Assembly (NCBI GenBank): GCA_037974665.1
Contig: CM075764.1
Span: 91,332,825 to 91,396,824 of the forward strand
Source of the DNA: Ehretia macrophylla
Lineage: Eukaryota > Streptophyta > Magnoliopsida > Boraginales > Ehretiaceae
Direction: 5' to 3'
DNA: 64,000 bases
The notes below the pieces were generated by a model that saw only the letters and a program-made list of their open reading frames with translations, had not been told where the DNA came from and made no database searches. Shown here piece after piece: positions 22,601 to 34,979 of the stretch (the first letter of the stretch is position 1; every line of letters begins with the position of its first letter). A program made the position numbers and the translations under genes.

Positions 22601-24555
22601 TGTAATGACCGTCCAAACCAGACAAAAGAAAAGAAAAAAAAATGATGAGTGGGAAACAAAGTATCTTAAAATGGGGTAAAGTGGAGTGATTTGGGGAATA
22701 AAGGGAAGTGGGGATAATGATGAAAAGTTTTGCTAATGGTGGCTTTGACCAAAAAAAAAAAAAAAGAGTGAATGCATAAGAGATCAGACATCTTATTCAT
22801 TTTCTTATACCATTCCTTTCACTTATTTGCTCTCAATCGTAGAGACCTTAGACAGAAGCTTCTTTGGGTAAGGTAAGTAACTTAATAAAATTCATAGGCT
22901 AGATGATTTATCATAGGTTGTGAAATAATTTATAGAATTAATTGTTGATGACTTATTTGGTAATAGAAATTTTGCTTTATGTGTTTAGGAGTCTGAAGTG
23001 GTTACTAAGATTTGCGATATTGTGATTTGAGAATTTTTGCTCTTGGATCAAAGTGTAAGTGGAATTTATCTCTCCTCCTCCAAATATTTCTTATGCTCAT
23101 CTTTTAAGGATTACTCCGAACTTTGAATTATTTAATGATTAAGTTCATATGGACTTGTTAAATAAAATTATTATTATTTTGGATTTTTTTTCTATTAAAA
23201 TGACCAAATTTAAGATAGTATGTAATTGTTAGATTTTGTACTTTTAATTGTCCTTTTCATCTTTTATTATATATCCGAAAATGAGTTTGGTTGAAACTAT
23301 TGAAATTAAAAGATAGATTTTAAACTATTGAAATTAAAAGATTGATTTTAATAAAAAAGGAAAAAAAAATGAAAGTCACTGGAAATGACTTTTTTTTTTA
23401 AGGTCACTTACAGTGACTTTCGAAAAAGTCACTTAGTGACTAACGTCTCTGGTCAGTCGACCAGAGACGTTAATATTTTATCGATATTGATTTTTAATTA
23501 TTATCGATATATATAGATATATTTTGGACATTGTATACTTTATTTATTTTAGAAGAAAGTCAAAAAGAGCATTTAAAGAGTTTGTGTTGTTATTCTATAC
23601 ATTTTAGTTGTGGAATTAAATTCCATTCGATACGTAAATAAAACTTATGTTATTTAATCGTATTATGATTTTGTCTCCAAGTCCGGATAAATTCTTAGGA
23701 ACTCTATTGTATTGTTTGATCACCGTCCAAAAGCTTTTCAGTCCTCGTTAACTTCGCACGTGTTCTTTTATTTATGATTTTCTATATCATGACAATTTTC
23801 TTATAGTTGTGTTACTTTAGTTGTACCGATACTGTTACGGTACTACGGTACAGGAACTGTAACTGTACCATTTTAGTGGGTACTGATACCGCCACTGTAT
23901 GAATTGGGCCCAAATTTATTATTGAACTGACACTGCATGGGTTAAATGTAGTCTCAACTATTTCTATATATTTTGTGTATGAGTCATGTTAGTGACTATT
24001 CCCTTCTGTTCTACTAAATGTATTGGCCTGTCAATTATTAACCAACTGTTATATGTATAGTATCTGTTGTGAAATTTATGAATTCCAGACAGAAATTTCC
24101 TGACTCAATCCCCAAGTTATATTTTTATTGTGGATTGAATTCCCTTACTGAGCTTTTGTTCGCTCACCACTTTTGCCTCCACCTGATTTTTTTGCAGTTA
24201 AAATAGAATAAGCACTACATTTGTGAGCAGGGTAGAGACACCCGAGCACGACGATTTAGTGACATGAAATTTACTTTATTGAATGTTATTAGAATTCGGA
24301 TTGGAACTTTATTTGTGATATTTGGGTTTGATTGTATTAATTTTGAGGACCTATTCTTTATGACTATTTAGAGATTTGGTTTGTAATTGAATACGTATAG
24401 TTTGATTGGAAGTCTTTAAATATTTATGGTTTAGTGGCTCTGATTTGAGTGTTTAATAGATGTGCGCTTAACGAGCTATAGGGATCTTATCCTTTTAGCA
24501 CGCGACATGTCACGTGCCGAGACAGTGTACAAGTGTTTAATTTCGGGGCGTGACA
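22601..24555 (+). mobile_element. 3' LTR of the chromodomain gypsy
   Basis: 1955 bp from TGTAATGACCGTCC to GGGGCGTGACA, collinear with the 5' LTR except for about 160 bp at 22620-22780, a small deletion near 23100, and no long TA array. Confidence 0.9.
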
Positions 24556-24569
24556 ACTACTCATTCAAA

Positions 24570-25765
24570 TTACACAGTAAAACTAACTCCAACAGGTCTC
24601 CCTATTTTTTTCTCTATTTCAGGGAGTTTAGACTTGACTCTTTATTTTTAAGGTTTTTTATTTCAGTTTCACTTCACCACCCTCTCTACTTTTAATCTCT
24701 CCTTATTTAAGCGACTCCCTATTTCAATTTTACTCCAACAACTTCGCTATTTTAAGAACTCCCTTTTTTTTTTACTCCAATATTTCTATTTTTCCGATCA
24801 AACAAACAATTTTAAATTTTTTATTTACGTTATTTATTTTTAATGATGTATACTATTTTAATTATTAATAATTATTTTCTATTATAGTTTATAATAAATA
24901 CTTTTTTCTTAATATTAATAAAAAAAACTATTAAGTTAAAAATATAATTTATTAACTATAACCTAATATTAAAAAAAAAGGAGTAGAACTTTGACTAAAA
25001 AAAATACAAACCAATTAATTACAAACTTATTCCACTAAAACATTTTTATTTTACTAAACTTTGATTTGAAAAAAAAATACAAACCTATTCCACTCAACTT
25101 CGATTTGAAAAGAAATATAAACCTATTAATTACAAACCTTCGATTTACTAAACTTTTGACCAAAAAAAAACCTAAACCTATTCCATTAAAAATCTTTATT
25201 TTAAACCTAACCTATTTCACAAAACCTATTCACTTTCTTTTTCCTTCTCTGCAGCCGTCTCCCTCCCCTTCCCTCCCATACACACACGAACAAAAATTTG
25301 AAGCTCTGCCTCCCACCCCCTTCCCCCACATACACACGAAAAATAGTAAGTTTACCTTTTGCTTTTGTGTTTTTTTTTCTGATTTGGTTTGTTTTTTGGC
25401 TTGATATTATTTTTGGGACTTGATATTGATTTTTTTTTTTGCTGAAATTTTTGGGTTTCAAAATATAAAATCTGAGATTTCAAAAGATTGGAGCCTTTTC
25501 TTTGCTAATTCAATTTGATTTGTGTTTTATTTATAGAAGAGCTCTCCAACGTTCAATATTTTTACCGTTGGAGAGCCTTAATTTTTTTTTTAAAGTCAAC
25601 TTTTTGGTAGAGCTCTCTTCTACTAGCGAGTCTTGTAATCAAATGTGGTGCTCCACATTTTAAAGAGCCTCTTATATAGAGGCTGTTAGAGAAGATAATA
25701 CTATTTTGCCTCCCTATAGTGGCTAAGGAGCCATTATAGAGAGGCTGTTGGAAAAGGTCTAATTA
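24570..25765. mobile_element. Possible non-autonomous DNA transposon with imperfect terminal inverted repeats
   Basis: The left end 'actccaacaggtctccctattt' (from about 24588) is roughly the reverse complement of the right end 'tatagagaggctgttggaaaagg' (to about 25758). Subterminal copies of the same theme (ctccctatttcaattttactccaaca at 24712; aagagcctcttatatagaggctg at 25660) and a perfect small hairpin (ctctccaacg/cgttggagag at 25542-25575) support a TIR-type element. AT-rich inside; no transposase seen. Ends and duplication are not certain. Confidence 0.4.
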
Positions 25766-25910
25766 GCTAGTTATACAAGTGGGGAAGATGAAGGGTTTAA
25801 AGGCTGATTCCTCATTGGGATTACATTTTATTTTATTTTTAAAATATGTACTTTAAATTAATTTTGGGTTGCCTCTAAGTTTTTTTTTGTGTAGATTAGG
25901 ACATGAAGTG

Positions 25911-28900
25911 TGTAAGGCCCGACCCCGAATACCTTGTTTTACCTCAATTAGTATGCCCTAATCTCGATTAATGTGCCCTAATCTCGATTAGTGTGCCCTA
26001 ATCTCAATTAGAGTGCCCTAATCTCAATTAGTGTGTCATATATATTATCTCACGTGTACTTACCTTGAGATACGTACTTTAACCCTGAATACGTGCATTT
26101 CCTTAGCCAACATTCACTTATCTCGATTTACGTGCCTTAAACCTAGATTTACATGATCAACCTTGGGTTACGTGCACTCCTATTAGAATATATGCATCTG
26201 TCTCGAAGTACAAGCCTTAACCTAGATTTAAGTGCCTTACCTTGATTTACGTGCATTACCTCGAATTATGTGTATTTGTCTTGAAGTATATACATTACCT
26301 TGTAATACGTGCCCTAACCTAGGAATACGTATATTGGTATTGGACTATGAGCATTACCTAGGGATTCATGCCCCGTATTGATTTTTGTGCATGTCTCGTA
26401 GTACGTGCCTTGACCTAGGAAAGCGTGCCTGCACACTAATCTAGGTAGATTCCTGCACAAAGCTAGGCAATAGAATATTCTTACTACACAATCTATTAAC
26501 TATTTAAATACTATTAAACCAATCCTACAAACTCCACTAACACTAAAATATTATTAAAACTATCCTACATATTTCACTAACATTATTCTAATCCTAATTC
26601 AAATCCACTACAAGATAAAACCTCTAAACATGCCCTATATTCTATTCTAACTTCAATGCTACACAAACACCTAAGCCAGCATCTTCTATACACTTTTCCT
26701 AAACCTTTAATGTTTTTACACACTTTGTCTACACTACACTAAACACTAGACACCTAAAATACTACAATCTCAAGACACAAGATATCTAAAATACTACACC
26801 CACACATGATTTAAAACACACACACAAGCTCTAATTTTCAGACCTAGCAACACACGCACACAAAAACAAGTCAAACTACATCAAAATAACAAAACAACAC
26901 TCTAAATCTCCCTCTCAAAACCTAATACACTCAAAACTCTCATTTTCTCTCCATTCTCTCTCATTTTCTCTCATTTTCTCTCCATTTTTGGACCTAGAAA
27001 GGCATTTATCTTCAAGAAGCTTTCAAGACTCAAGAACACTCCCCAAGGCTCTCAACATCTTGCCTAAGCCAAGGAAAATTGCTAAGAATACTTAAGCACT
27101 CTCCTAAGTTCCCCATTTTTGGCCAAGGTTGGTCTTAAGTTACATCTTCTTCTTCTTTTGGTTTTGAACACATGTACACCTCCTACACCTACTAACTAAG
27201 CTATGATTTAAGGAAAAACAAGAGTTCTATTTGGCCAAGCTTGGAAGAGAAGAGATTTGGCACTTTCAAGACCATTTCAGAAGCGGTTCTTACATTTCTA
27301 GCTAGGATTTGCTAAGGTGAGGGTTAAAGCTGATTCTTAAATATTTTTAAAGCTTATAAGAATATGTATATATGTGATATAGCCTTGCATGCTTATTAGC
27401 AAAGAAGATGAGTTTAAACATGACTGAAGAATCTTAGACAGCTCACTGACCTCACTGTTTTGAGCACTTTTAAAGTAGTAAACAATCTCAAAAATTGATA
27501 CAACTTGGTAGGTAGCTATATTTTTCCGTTTTGAACAAATCTTGCAGAAATACACTAGAGCTAATTTGGACGTTAAGACCACCTAATAGGGAAAAAATCG
27601 TAGGGTATACTGGATAGTTATTAAAACTGGACTGGTTACGCGGTCTCACGAGAATGGTTATAACATTTAGATCTTAACTCGAAATTGAATGAGGTTTGTG
27701 GTCGGAGTTAAAACATTCGTAAAGCTTCGATTTGATATATGATTCATTGAATTTGGAGATCATTTACTTGGGTAATTAACTGACAAAAGTTAGAGCAATT
27801 AGTGAAGGTCGTAATTGGAATATGTGCTATAGGGTTGCAATGTGAGGGTTTCAAATTGATTTCTTAATGTTTTTAAAGTTCATAAGCATATATATATATG
27901 TGTATATGGTCTTGCATGTGAAGATATATGGTTGTGGTTGTTAGAAATTGTGATTTGAAGCATATCGGGCCATTGCATGTGTTTGTAGTGCTTAGAACTT
28001 GGTTTGCATGGACTGTTTAAGGCTAGACAGATTGGTTTAGATGACTATTCTTATGTTCTTATTTGATTTTAAGGATAGATGTTAGTTAATCTTGAGTATG
28101 GCCATGTGTATGAAGGTTATAGTTAATTCTATGGTTGTTATGGGTTTAATTCCTTGGTTTCATGATGTATTTTGATGCTATTATGATATGTAGTAGGCTG
28201 GCCACGAAATGTTTAGCATGTTATTGTTTGATTCTTGATGATATCTTGGAAGATTGGTGGTTATTATTGCATGTGGTTATGTATTTGAAACCCTTAGTCG
28301 GTTGAAATGCTTGTTTGAGGTGATCACTATGAATTGCATGACTTTAATTGATTTATATGAGTTGCATAGTAGGCTGCCCAGAAATGTTTAAATGCTTAGG
28401 AGAATGTTCCACGTTGACTTGAGGGTTGAATGTGGTTGAATCATAGAGGTAAACACGTATATGTATGATGATGATCTAAGTGTTCCTTGTAGCTAATAAT
28501 TGATGAATCTTGCACCCGAGTATGAACCTAAAACCCTAATTGCAAACTAGGTCTTCTAAGTGTTAAATCATGCTTTACGTAACTTATAATTGAGGTTTTA
28601 ATTGAAGTTGTGGACTGCCCGGAAAATTTATTATAGCCTCATGCATGAATTATATTGATTATGGGGTCATACGTTAACTATTCGTTCACCCGATCTTGTA
28701 TATGATCTTATAACACGTTTGTATGCTTATTATGCATTCATTATATTGTTAAAATGTATTCTATGGCTTTTATTGTATATGATTACTTGGCTGCCCGTAA
28801 ATGTATCAATTCTTTTAAATTGGTATATGAAGTGATTATATGTTCTAACGATGCCTTATGTGCCAACGTGTCAATATGTGATCATATACATGTATGGAGG

Positions 28901-30089
28901 CAACCTACTTTGTTGACTTCCTATTGTGAAATATTAATTGGCATAAATGTACATTTCATACGAGGTTGCAACATTTCTTTCAGCATGGTAGCGATTCACG
29001 AAAGCCAGACGGCATAGGGCTTGCCTGTGCTTCCGTGACTACCATGGTCCGTATTCCCTCTCTCGCTTGGAACTTTGTTACCCTCGGAGATTTGGGTCGT
29101 AGGTTTGGTGTACAATTCGGAGTACACCCATGCGGGAGTGATAAGAAGTATAATATTCAAGGCTAGCCACTACATGTGAATGCAAAAGCTAAAGCGAAAT
29201 GTATCCTTTGAAATGATGTGGTAAATGTGTTCATTTATATTCATGTTATGTTATGAACTTACTTGTATTACATAACATGTTTCCAAAGGAGTTTTCACAA
29301 GTTAACCGGAAAAGAATTTCAAAGGCCCCGTTACTTGTTCCCCCCTCACTGAGTTCATAAGGAGTCACCTTCTTTATGTCATTACAGGTGAAACAGAATT
29401 GGAACAGGCGCCCGAAAAGAATGTGCTAGTTGATGAACCTTTGGAGTGATGACTATGTGCATTACGTGTTTTTCATGAACATGGATGTTATTAGGGATGT
29501 TGTGTTTAAGTTAAAAACTGTTTATGTTGTTGTTGTAAATGACCCCCGTTGTAATTTGAGATTTAATTTTGGTTTGTACTAACTATAAACTGGATGAACT
29601 CTTTTATTTCGGTCGTTTGCTTTCATCATTATGGATAGTAGTTATCATTAGGTGTTTAAACCAATAGGTGAAGAATCAACTAAGTTAGCCCTACCTATAC
29701 TTATTAAGGTACTCATTTGTAAGCTAAATGATAATAGGTACTTGTATAAATAGGAATTTGACAAATAAATGGTATGTAGTTATCATGATAAGGCTTATTA
29801 ATCCAAATTGAACATTTAAGATAAACTAGCGGGCATATCGATTGATGACAAAACAAGAGTTTTAGTTGTAAGCAAATTAAAGATTTGGAATTTTGAAGTG
29901 TTCTAGAAAATAGGTCAAACCAAAGATCCTAAATAAAACCGTTATGTTGCCGATTTTTTGAAAAACTTTTGGAGTTCTAGGTTAACAAATAAGCATTAAT
30001 TATAGTCAAATGGTTAAAGTCGTAAAATAACAATAATGATTTAGGTCATACCCTAGTCTACCCTCTATAGGTTGGGTTGGGGCGTGACA
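25911..30089 (+). mobile_element. Large solo LTR (4.18 kb)
   Basis: Runs from TGTAAGGCCCGACCC to GGGGCGTGACA with the perfect 5 bp duplication aagtg on both sides (25906-25910; 30090-30094). The R/U5-like block (cccctcactgagttcataagg...cattacaggtgaaac) is at 29341-29398. There is no PBS, protein domain or second LTR, so recombination between LTRs has probably removed the body. The 5' 500 bp are a degenerate short-repeat array. Small ORFs inside (for example 28754-29166) have no recognisable domain. Confidence 0.9.
25940..26440. repeat. Degenerate ~20-22 bp repeat array in the solo LTR
   Basis: Starts as near-exact 20 bp copies of 'tgccctaatctcgattagtg' (five copies, 25955-26035). It then drifts into variants on 'acgtgcattaccttgattt' up to about 26440. 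No coding content. Confidence 0.75.
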
Positions 30090-30094
30090 AAGTG

Positions 30095-30536
30095 GGGTTA
30101 AATTTTCCAAGTATAAAAAGAAACTCGTTCGTACGATCCCTTTCATCATCATTTGGAGTTTATAGAAGTAACAGAACCGTAGAGATTTTGAAGGGAATGT
30201 ATTGTCCTTTTCGGTCGTGAAATTCCATTATTTACATGATCTTTGTCTTTAGATTAACGGTACTTGTAAATTTGTTGTTGATATGATCCTTGATTGTTTT
30301 GATTTTATACGTAGTTAATGTTTATAGTGAGTATATATAGAGGATTTTATAGTTGATGTATATACCCCTTGGTACATAATTAATAATTTTTTTCACTTCT
30401 TAAAGAAAAAGAAATGAATGGGACGATTAAATCTTGTTAATTAAGATTTGAAGAAATTGTAAAAAAATAATCATAAAGGATTACAAATTCTTTTTGTCTT
30501 AGTTGAAAGGTAAAGGTAAATTTTTTACACAAGTTA
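30095..30536. other. No recognisable gene
   Basis: AT-rich single-copy-looking sequence between the solo LTR and the TRIM. I see no long ORF, inverted repeat or RNA gene in it. Confidence 0.5.
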
Positions 30537-30541
30537 ACATA

Positions 30542-30939
30542 TGTTGGAACATACAATCCTTTGGCAGCGAAAAATCACCAACCCCAAATTCACTATATAT
30601 GATCCTGGGTTACTTTACTTGATATCAATTGATTTTAAGATAGAATCTCAGACTTCTTAACATGGTATCAGAGCTACACCCATAGTTTAGTCGAGTTCAT
30701 CTTTCATATCTTGTCACATGTGACCCATCTATCTCTTTCGTTTCATTCTCGTTGACTCGTTTTCCTTTAATATCAACTCAAGTTTCTAGGTTTTCTCTGG
30801 GTCACACGTGAGAGGGGTGCTGGAAGATACATTCCTCCTACATTAAAAAATTACGAATCCTAAATTCACCATATAAGATCATGAACTACTCCATTTGACA
30901 TCAATTGATTTTAAGATGAAATCTCAAACTTTTTAACAA
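30542..30939 (+). mobile_element. TRIM (miniature LTR retrotransposon), complete
   Basis: Two short LTRs (30542-30662, 121 bp, TGTTGGAACATAC...TTCTTAACA; and 30818-30939, 122 bp, TGCTGGAAGATAC...TTTTTAACA) flank a 155 bp interior. The PBS TGGTATCAGAGC (30663-30674) directly follows the first LTR. A purine tract (tgagagggg, 30809-30817) directly precedes the second. The perfect 5 bp duplication acata flanks it (30537-30541; 30940-30944). It has no coding capacity and would depend on another element's proteins. About 80% similarity between LTRs suggests it is old. Confidence 0.85.
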
Positions 30940-31092
30940 CATATATACTTTTTATTTTTATTTTTATTTTGTTGGATTGATTAGAACAATGGAAAACAGC
31001 AGGTTAGCCAATTCCAGATGGGTCAACATCAATAGATACAAGTTGTGCTAACTGCAAAGGTAAATGGGTAAGTCAATCTAAGAGAAATGTCC

Positions 31093-31320
31093 CTATCCTG
31101 ATTGCGCATGCAACCCAATTTGCCATTCGATTGGCGGATCAAGACTACCGGAGTCAGTAGCCAAAGGAGTAGGATATGAGGGAGAGAAAGTTGTGGGCAA
31201 TAGAGGCAATTCTCCAGTCACAACTTGAGGAGCACCAAAAAGCTTCAATGATTGTAGTTGCATCTGATTTGATGACCACCTGGGGACCGACAGGGACCAT
31301 TGTGTTAGGAATCGTGCATG
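31093..31320 (-). pseudogene. RNase H-like fragment (RVT_3 or LINE type)
   Basis: The minus strand encodes VVIKSDATTIIEAFWCSSSC then DWRIASIAHNFLSLISYSFG. This resembles the second half of RNase H-like domains found in plant LINE polyproteins and RVT_3 proteins (a VxExD-type core followed by ILxDI). A frame change near 31150 separates it from VVLIRQSNGKLGCMRNQ, a plausible final helix. It is cut by the copia LTR at 31302. Family assignment is tentative. Confidence 0.35.
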
Positions 31321-32550
31321 GTATTTTAAAAATTTTAAAACATGAAACGCAGCGAAAACATGAATACACATGCACCTATTTATCGCTAATAACGTAGATT
31401 AATAACATGCATAAATAATCAATATTAAATATGATAGAGAATTTTAGGATTACTTTTATGATGCTAAAATGATGTAGAATCTGATTGTCTCAGAGCTCCC
31501 CACACGTGAAGCCTCTGAAAGTATCCACACGAGATCCCAGAGCATCAATTAGCACCTACTCAGAGTTTTAGAGAAAAAGTCTAACTATGACAAACAAAAT
31601 TTTGTACTAGCTTTTCTGTCTGTCAATAGGAAACACTTTATAGACTAGGTTTAGCTTTTGGGCCAATCCTAAATGCTTGGACTTGGACTGATAAATTGAC
31701 TGGACTAAAATTCTAATCTAACCAGTTTTAAGTCCAATTAAATAATTGGACACTCCAATATTTAATTCATTTTCTCGCTGACTAATTTATGGATCTCTTT
31801 TGTGTGTGACCTCTCGGGTTCATAATTAAATGACAGCGAAATAATATTAATCCAATTAATATTTAATTAAAACTCTTCTAATTAATTTCTCGCAAGTCGT
31901 GAGTAATACCTAGCAGTGTATCACGACTACCCAATTAATGATGAAGTGAAATTGAACCCTATAACTACTAATTACAGCATAATTAATTTCTTTCGTCTAC
32001 CATTCTGATTAAGTGAGAGTCATGGATAGAGATGTCAAACTCACTTACTTAATCATATGGTCAAATCTAATTAATTAGTAACTCGTCAATGAATTGTGGA
32101 ACGTCTTCCACTATTCCACCTCGCCCAAGGATTTTCGGTTACTTAATTAATAGATCGCATAGCCTATTGACAGATTTCATACCTAACACACATATATCTC
32201 CATGCAGGAATAGATCATAACCACTGAGTATATGATTCAATCCATGATTAGAACCGAATTATTTGCACTAGCAAATTATTGCATCTCATACACAAGATAA
32301 CCATGGTGAGTCTAAGGACTAATTATGCAATTATAGCATATAACGAATTATTGACCATCCATGTAATTCGTTATATGATCGGTCATGTCCAGTTACTTGT
32401 TCCTAACAAGTACTTACGCATCTACTAATACAATATGATACACATTGCCCTTATCATTAATTTATACATCTACTAATACAATATGATACAAGTACTTATA
32501 AATAAAGTCCTAAAATTACAACAAATTGTCTTTTAGGGCATATACTCCAA
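31302..32550 (-). mobile_element. Copia-type 3' LTR, minus orientation
   Basis: On the minus strand it starts TGTTGGAGTATATGCCC at 32550 and ends CACGATTCCTAACA at 31302 (1249 bp). A polypurine tract (gcaaatggggga on the minus strand, 32552-32563) lies just upstream of its start. The TGTTGGAGTATATGCCC start is typical of Angela/BARE-like copia elements. Only this LTR is present; the 5' LTR and most of the body are missing. Confidence 0.75.
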
Positions 32551-32960
32551 CAATCCCCCATTTGCACTAAAGCCAATAGCTTTGGTATCTCATACCTATC
32601 TTCTCAAGATGACGATCTAATGACTGCTGAATCATTGCCTTAGCCAGTGGATCAAAAAATTAATTGCTGACGTCATTTACTGTACAACAATGTCATTCTT
32701 CCCACAATCTCCGAATGATGTGGTAATGCCTCTTAACGTGTTTAGATCTTTGGTGAGACCTAGGTTCCTTAGCTTATGCTATTGTTCCATTATCATCATA
32801 GCACTACTCGTTGACTTTAATGGAAGGAACCATCCTAAGTTCCGTTACGAACTTCTTGATCCAAAACCACTTCCTTTGCTGCATCTAACGCAACAGCGTA
32901 CTCAGCCTCAGTATTGAAATCTGCAGTTGTACTCTATTTAGAATATTTCCAACTAACTGC
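32551..32960 (-). pseudogene. Copia pol end (RNase H), heavily decayed
   Basis: Upstream of the LTR on the minus strand, EAEYAVALDAAKEVVLDQEV (about 32912-32853) is the C-terminal copia RNase H block. It continues through many stops toward the polypurine tract (VGRMTLL, then KLLALVQMGDC). Homology fades by about 32960. Too broken to make protein. Confidence 0.6.
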
Positions 32961-33190
32961 TCCTCTATGACTGGTAAGTATGAACCAATACGATGGATTG
33001 TGTTTGAGATGTGTATAGGGAAGCGAATACACAAGGGGATTTGAAAATTATCGATTGGGCCAACATTTGGGCAATTGTTTCGTCTGTTCCATTCCATTGT
33101 AGTTACTCCTATAATTGATAGGAAAAAAAAAAACCTAAGTGATAAAATGGTGAGGCATCTCCTAAGGTGATTGTTTAGAGTTTCTTGTTT

Positions 33191-33415
33191 GATTCTCTCA
33201 TTTTTTTAGGTGAGATGTATCATGAAGTATTAGATTTTATCCTTTTAAATTTCAACCATTTGTTTCAAATATTTTTTTAAAAAGTCTTTTTCATAGATAT
33301 TTAGTTTATTAATCAAGATCTAATCACTAAAATTAAAAGGATATATAAAATCTAACAACATATAACACGTCTTATCTAAAATAAAATAAAAAGAGATTTA
33401 GAAGATGAGAGGATC
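33191..33415. mobile_element. MITE-like hairpin, about 225 bp
   Basis: Ends gattctctcat and atgagaggatc are inverted repeats. Inside, 'aggtgagatgtatcatgaagtattagattttatcc' (33209-33243) pairs with 'ggatatataaaatctaacaacatataacacgtcttatct' (33339-33377). Non-coding. No clear target-site duplication was found. Confidence 0.5.
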
Positions 33416-33446
33416 CTTACCCGCTTTCCACATCTTATGCATCCAT

Positions 33447-33468
33447 TGTGTGTGTGTGTGTGTGTGTG
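33447..33468. repeat. (TG)n microsatellite
   Basis: Eleven uninterrupted TG units. Confidence 0.85.
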
Positions 33469-33469
33469 T

Positions 33470-34280
33470 ATAAATTAAGAATAATGAAAATAATCAGAAA
33501 AAAGGGGAAATAGAGTACATACGAATTCTCCCGAACATGGTAATTGGAGCCTAACTTCTGATCGTAAACTACTGTACTTTCCGGAAATTCGTTGTTATTT
33601 GATGAAACAAAAATCAAAGAAAAAATAGGATTTACCATATTGAGAATTTACTTTATCGGCACAATTTTATTAGTACCCGTAATATATGCTAGAATTTGGG
33701 TTTTTAACCCAAGTGAATATTTATGTATTTCTTACTTAATATTTAAGGGGGTCTTACATTTCTAAGTGGAAAGAATTGAATACGTATGCGTTCTTCGTAC
33801 CAATTAGATTAGGATTACATATTTTCGAGTAAAGTCAAAAAACTAATAAATGAGGATCTCGATAATGAATTTGTAGAATCATTTTTAAAAGCATTGAGAA
33901 AGTTGCGTTTTCTCCACATGAGAAAAATGAAGACAAATGTGTGAGTCATTGGGTTTGGTCCAATCGACCACAGACGTACGTAAGTGTCTGGCTATTATGG
34001 CTCTGTTCGTATTAATGGGTGTGGAACCGACCATGATTATTTTTTGCTATAATTTTAGAATTTATTCTAAATTTATTTCAAAAATTTATTCCAAAAACAA
34101 ATACTAGATTTGAATATATGGAGGAATTTATTTTATGATTTATTCTAGAAATAAAATATCATAAAACATGAAATAAGTTTTTAGTTACATCCGTTTTGTT
34201 TACTCGAGTTGTTCTTCGCTTTAAAGCGTTGAGTTTTTTTAAAAATACACATGCATATAGAGTCCGAATAATCAAAAAAA
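33470..34280. other. No recognisable gene
   Basis: AT-rich DNA between the MITE-like hairpin and the F-box copy B downstream flank. No ORF with a recognisable domain and no clear repeat structure. Confidence 0.5.
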
Positions 34281-34502
34281 GAAAGTTCTACTTTTTGATT
34301 CCTTATTGTTACTAAATGAATTAAAATGCAACAAGTCAACAGCACATCAACTATTTCTAATGAAATTAAGAAAATAAATAAATTGTTATAATTCATACTC
34401 CCTGTAACAGTAAGAAGCATTCAACGTCAACTACGTATTCTAGCCTCTGAAGCCTTTGGGATGCAATGCTTCAAGAAAAATTACACCACATGAATAAATA
34501 AC

Positions 34503-34975
34503 GATTTGGTCCCGGGGGCTTAATCTCCTTCTTATTAATGAGACTATCGCGAATTGGGAAGAGGCAGAGGCCTGGGGTCTATGTTCTTGCAGGGGTGATA
34601 GCCTCCAGGCTACAATGGCGAGACTACTTCTATGTGGGATTGTGTACGCGATCTGAAAAGAGCATAACCAAATGATTTGTCGTGATAGTTACGTTAAGGA
34701 TGAGGATATTATTGCTAGCATTTTCCAGTTTATTAAACTAAGGATTTACTCGTGTAAAAAGTTTATTGATTCAAATGAAACTAGACTAATCTGTAGGAAC
34801 TGGGGCCTTGAAGGCATCTCAGATAGGTGTTTTGTACCTTTGCGTTGTTTTCTTTTGTTGAGCTTAATGAGAAGATCTTGCTTTCCTAGCAAAAACAAAC
34901 GATGTACAACAGATTCGTGCAATGCCTTTGGGATACAATGTTTCAAGAAAAATTACACCACATGAATAAATAACG
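34503..34975. other. Insertion-like segment between 55 bp direct repeats
   Basis: The F-box flank sequence 'cctttgggatgcaatgcttcaagaaaaattacaccacatgaataaataac' (shown split: it starts with cctttgggat and ends with tgaataaataac) occurs at 34452-34502 and again at 34925-34976. Between them is about 420 bp of different composition, with a small plus-strand ORF (34672-34965) of unknown product. Either an inserted fragment or a local duplication. Confidence 0.45.
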
Positions 34976-34979
34976 GATG

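Larger units (their letters stand above)
10336..24555 (+). mobile_element. Complete but inactive chromodomain Ty3/gypsy element
   Basis: LTRs at 10336-12235 and 22601-24555 flank a PBS, gag, protease, RT, RNase H, integrase with chromodomain, and PPT, in that order. The order PR-RT-RH-INT and the chromodomain make it a chromovirus, probably near the Tekay/Del lineage (inference). Flanking 5-mers are actat (10331-10335) and actac (24556-24560), a near target-site duplication. Without the nested insert at 16827-22178 it is about 8.9 kb. Every domain has stops or frameshifts, so it cannot move by itself. Confidence 0.9.

Noticed and set aside
22276..22659. 127-codon minus-strand ORF over the integrase C-terminus
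   Set aside because: Shadow of the plus-strand chromodomain frame; no known domain.
25066..25461. Overlapping ORFs on both strands in low-complexity AT/CT-rich sequence
   Set aside because: Composition-driven open frames (Lys/Asn/Pro/Phe-rich) inside the likely non-coding TIR element.
28754..29166. Two overlapping ORFs in the 4.18 kb solo LTR
   Set aside because: No domain, and they sit within an LTR with exact target-site duplications.
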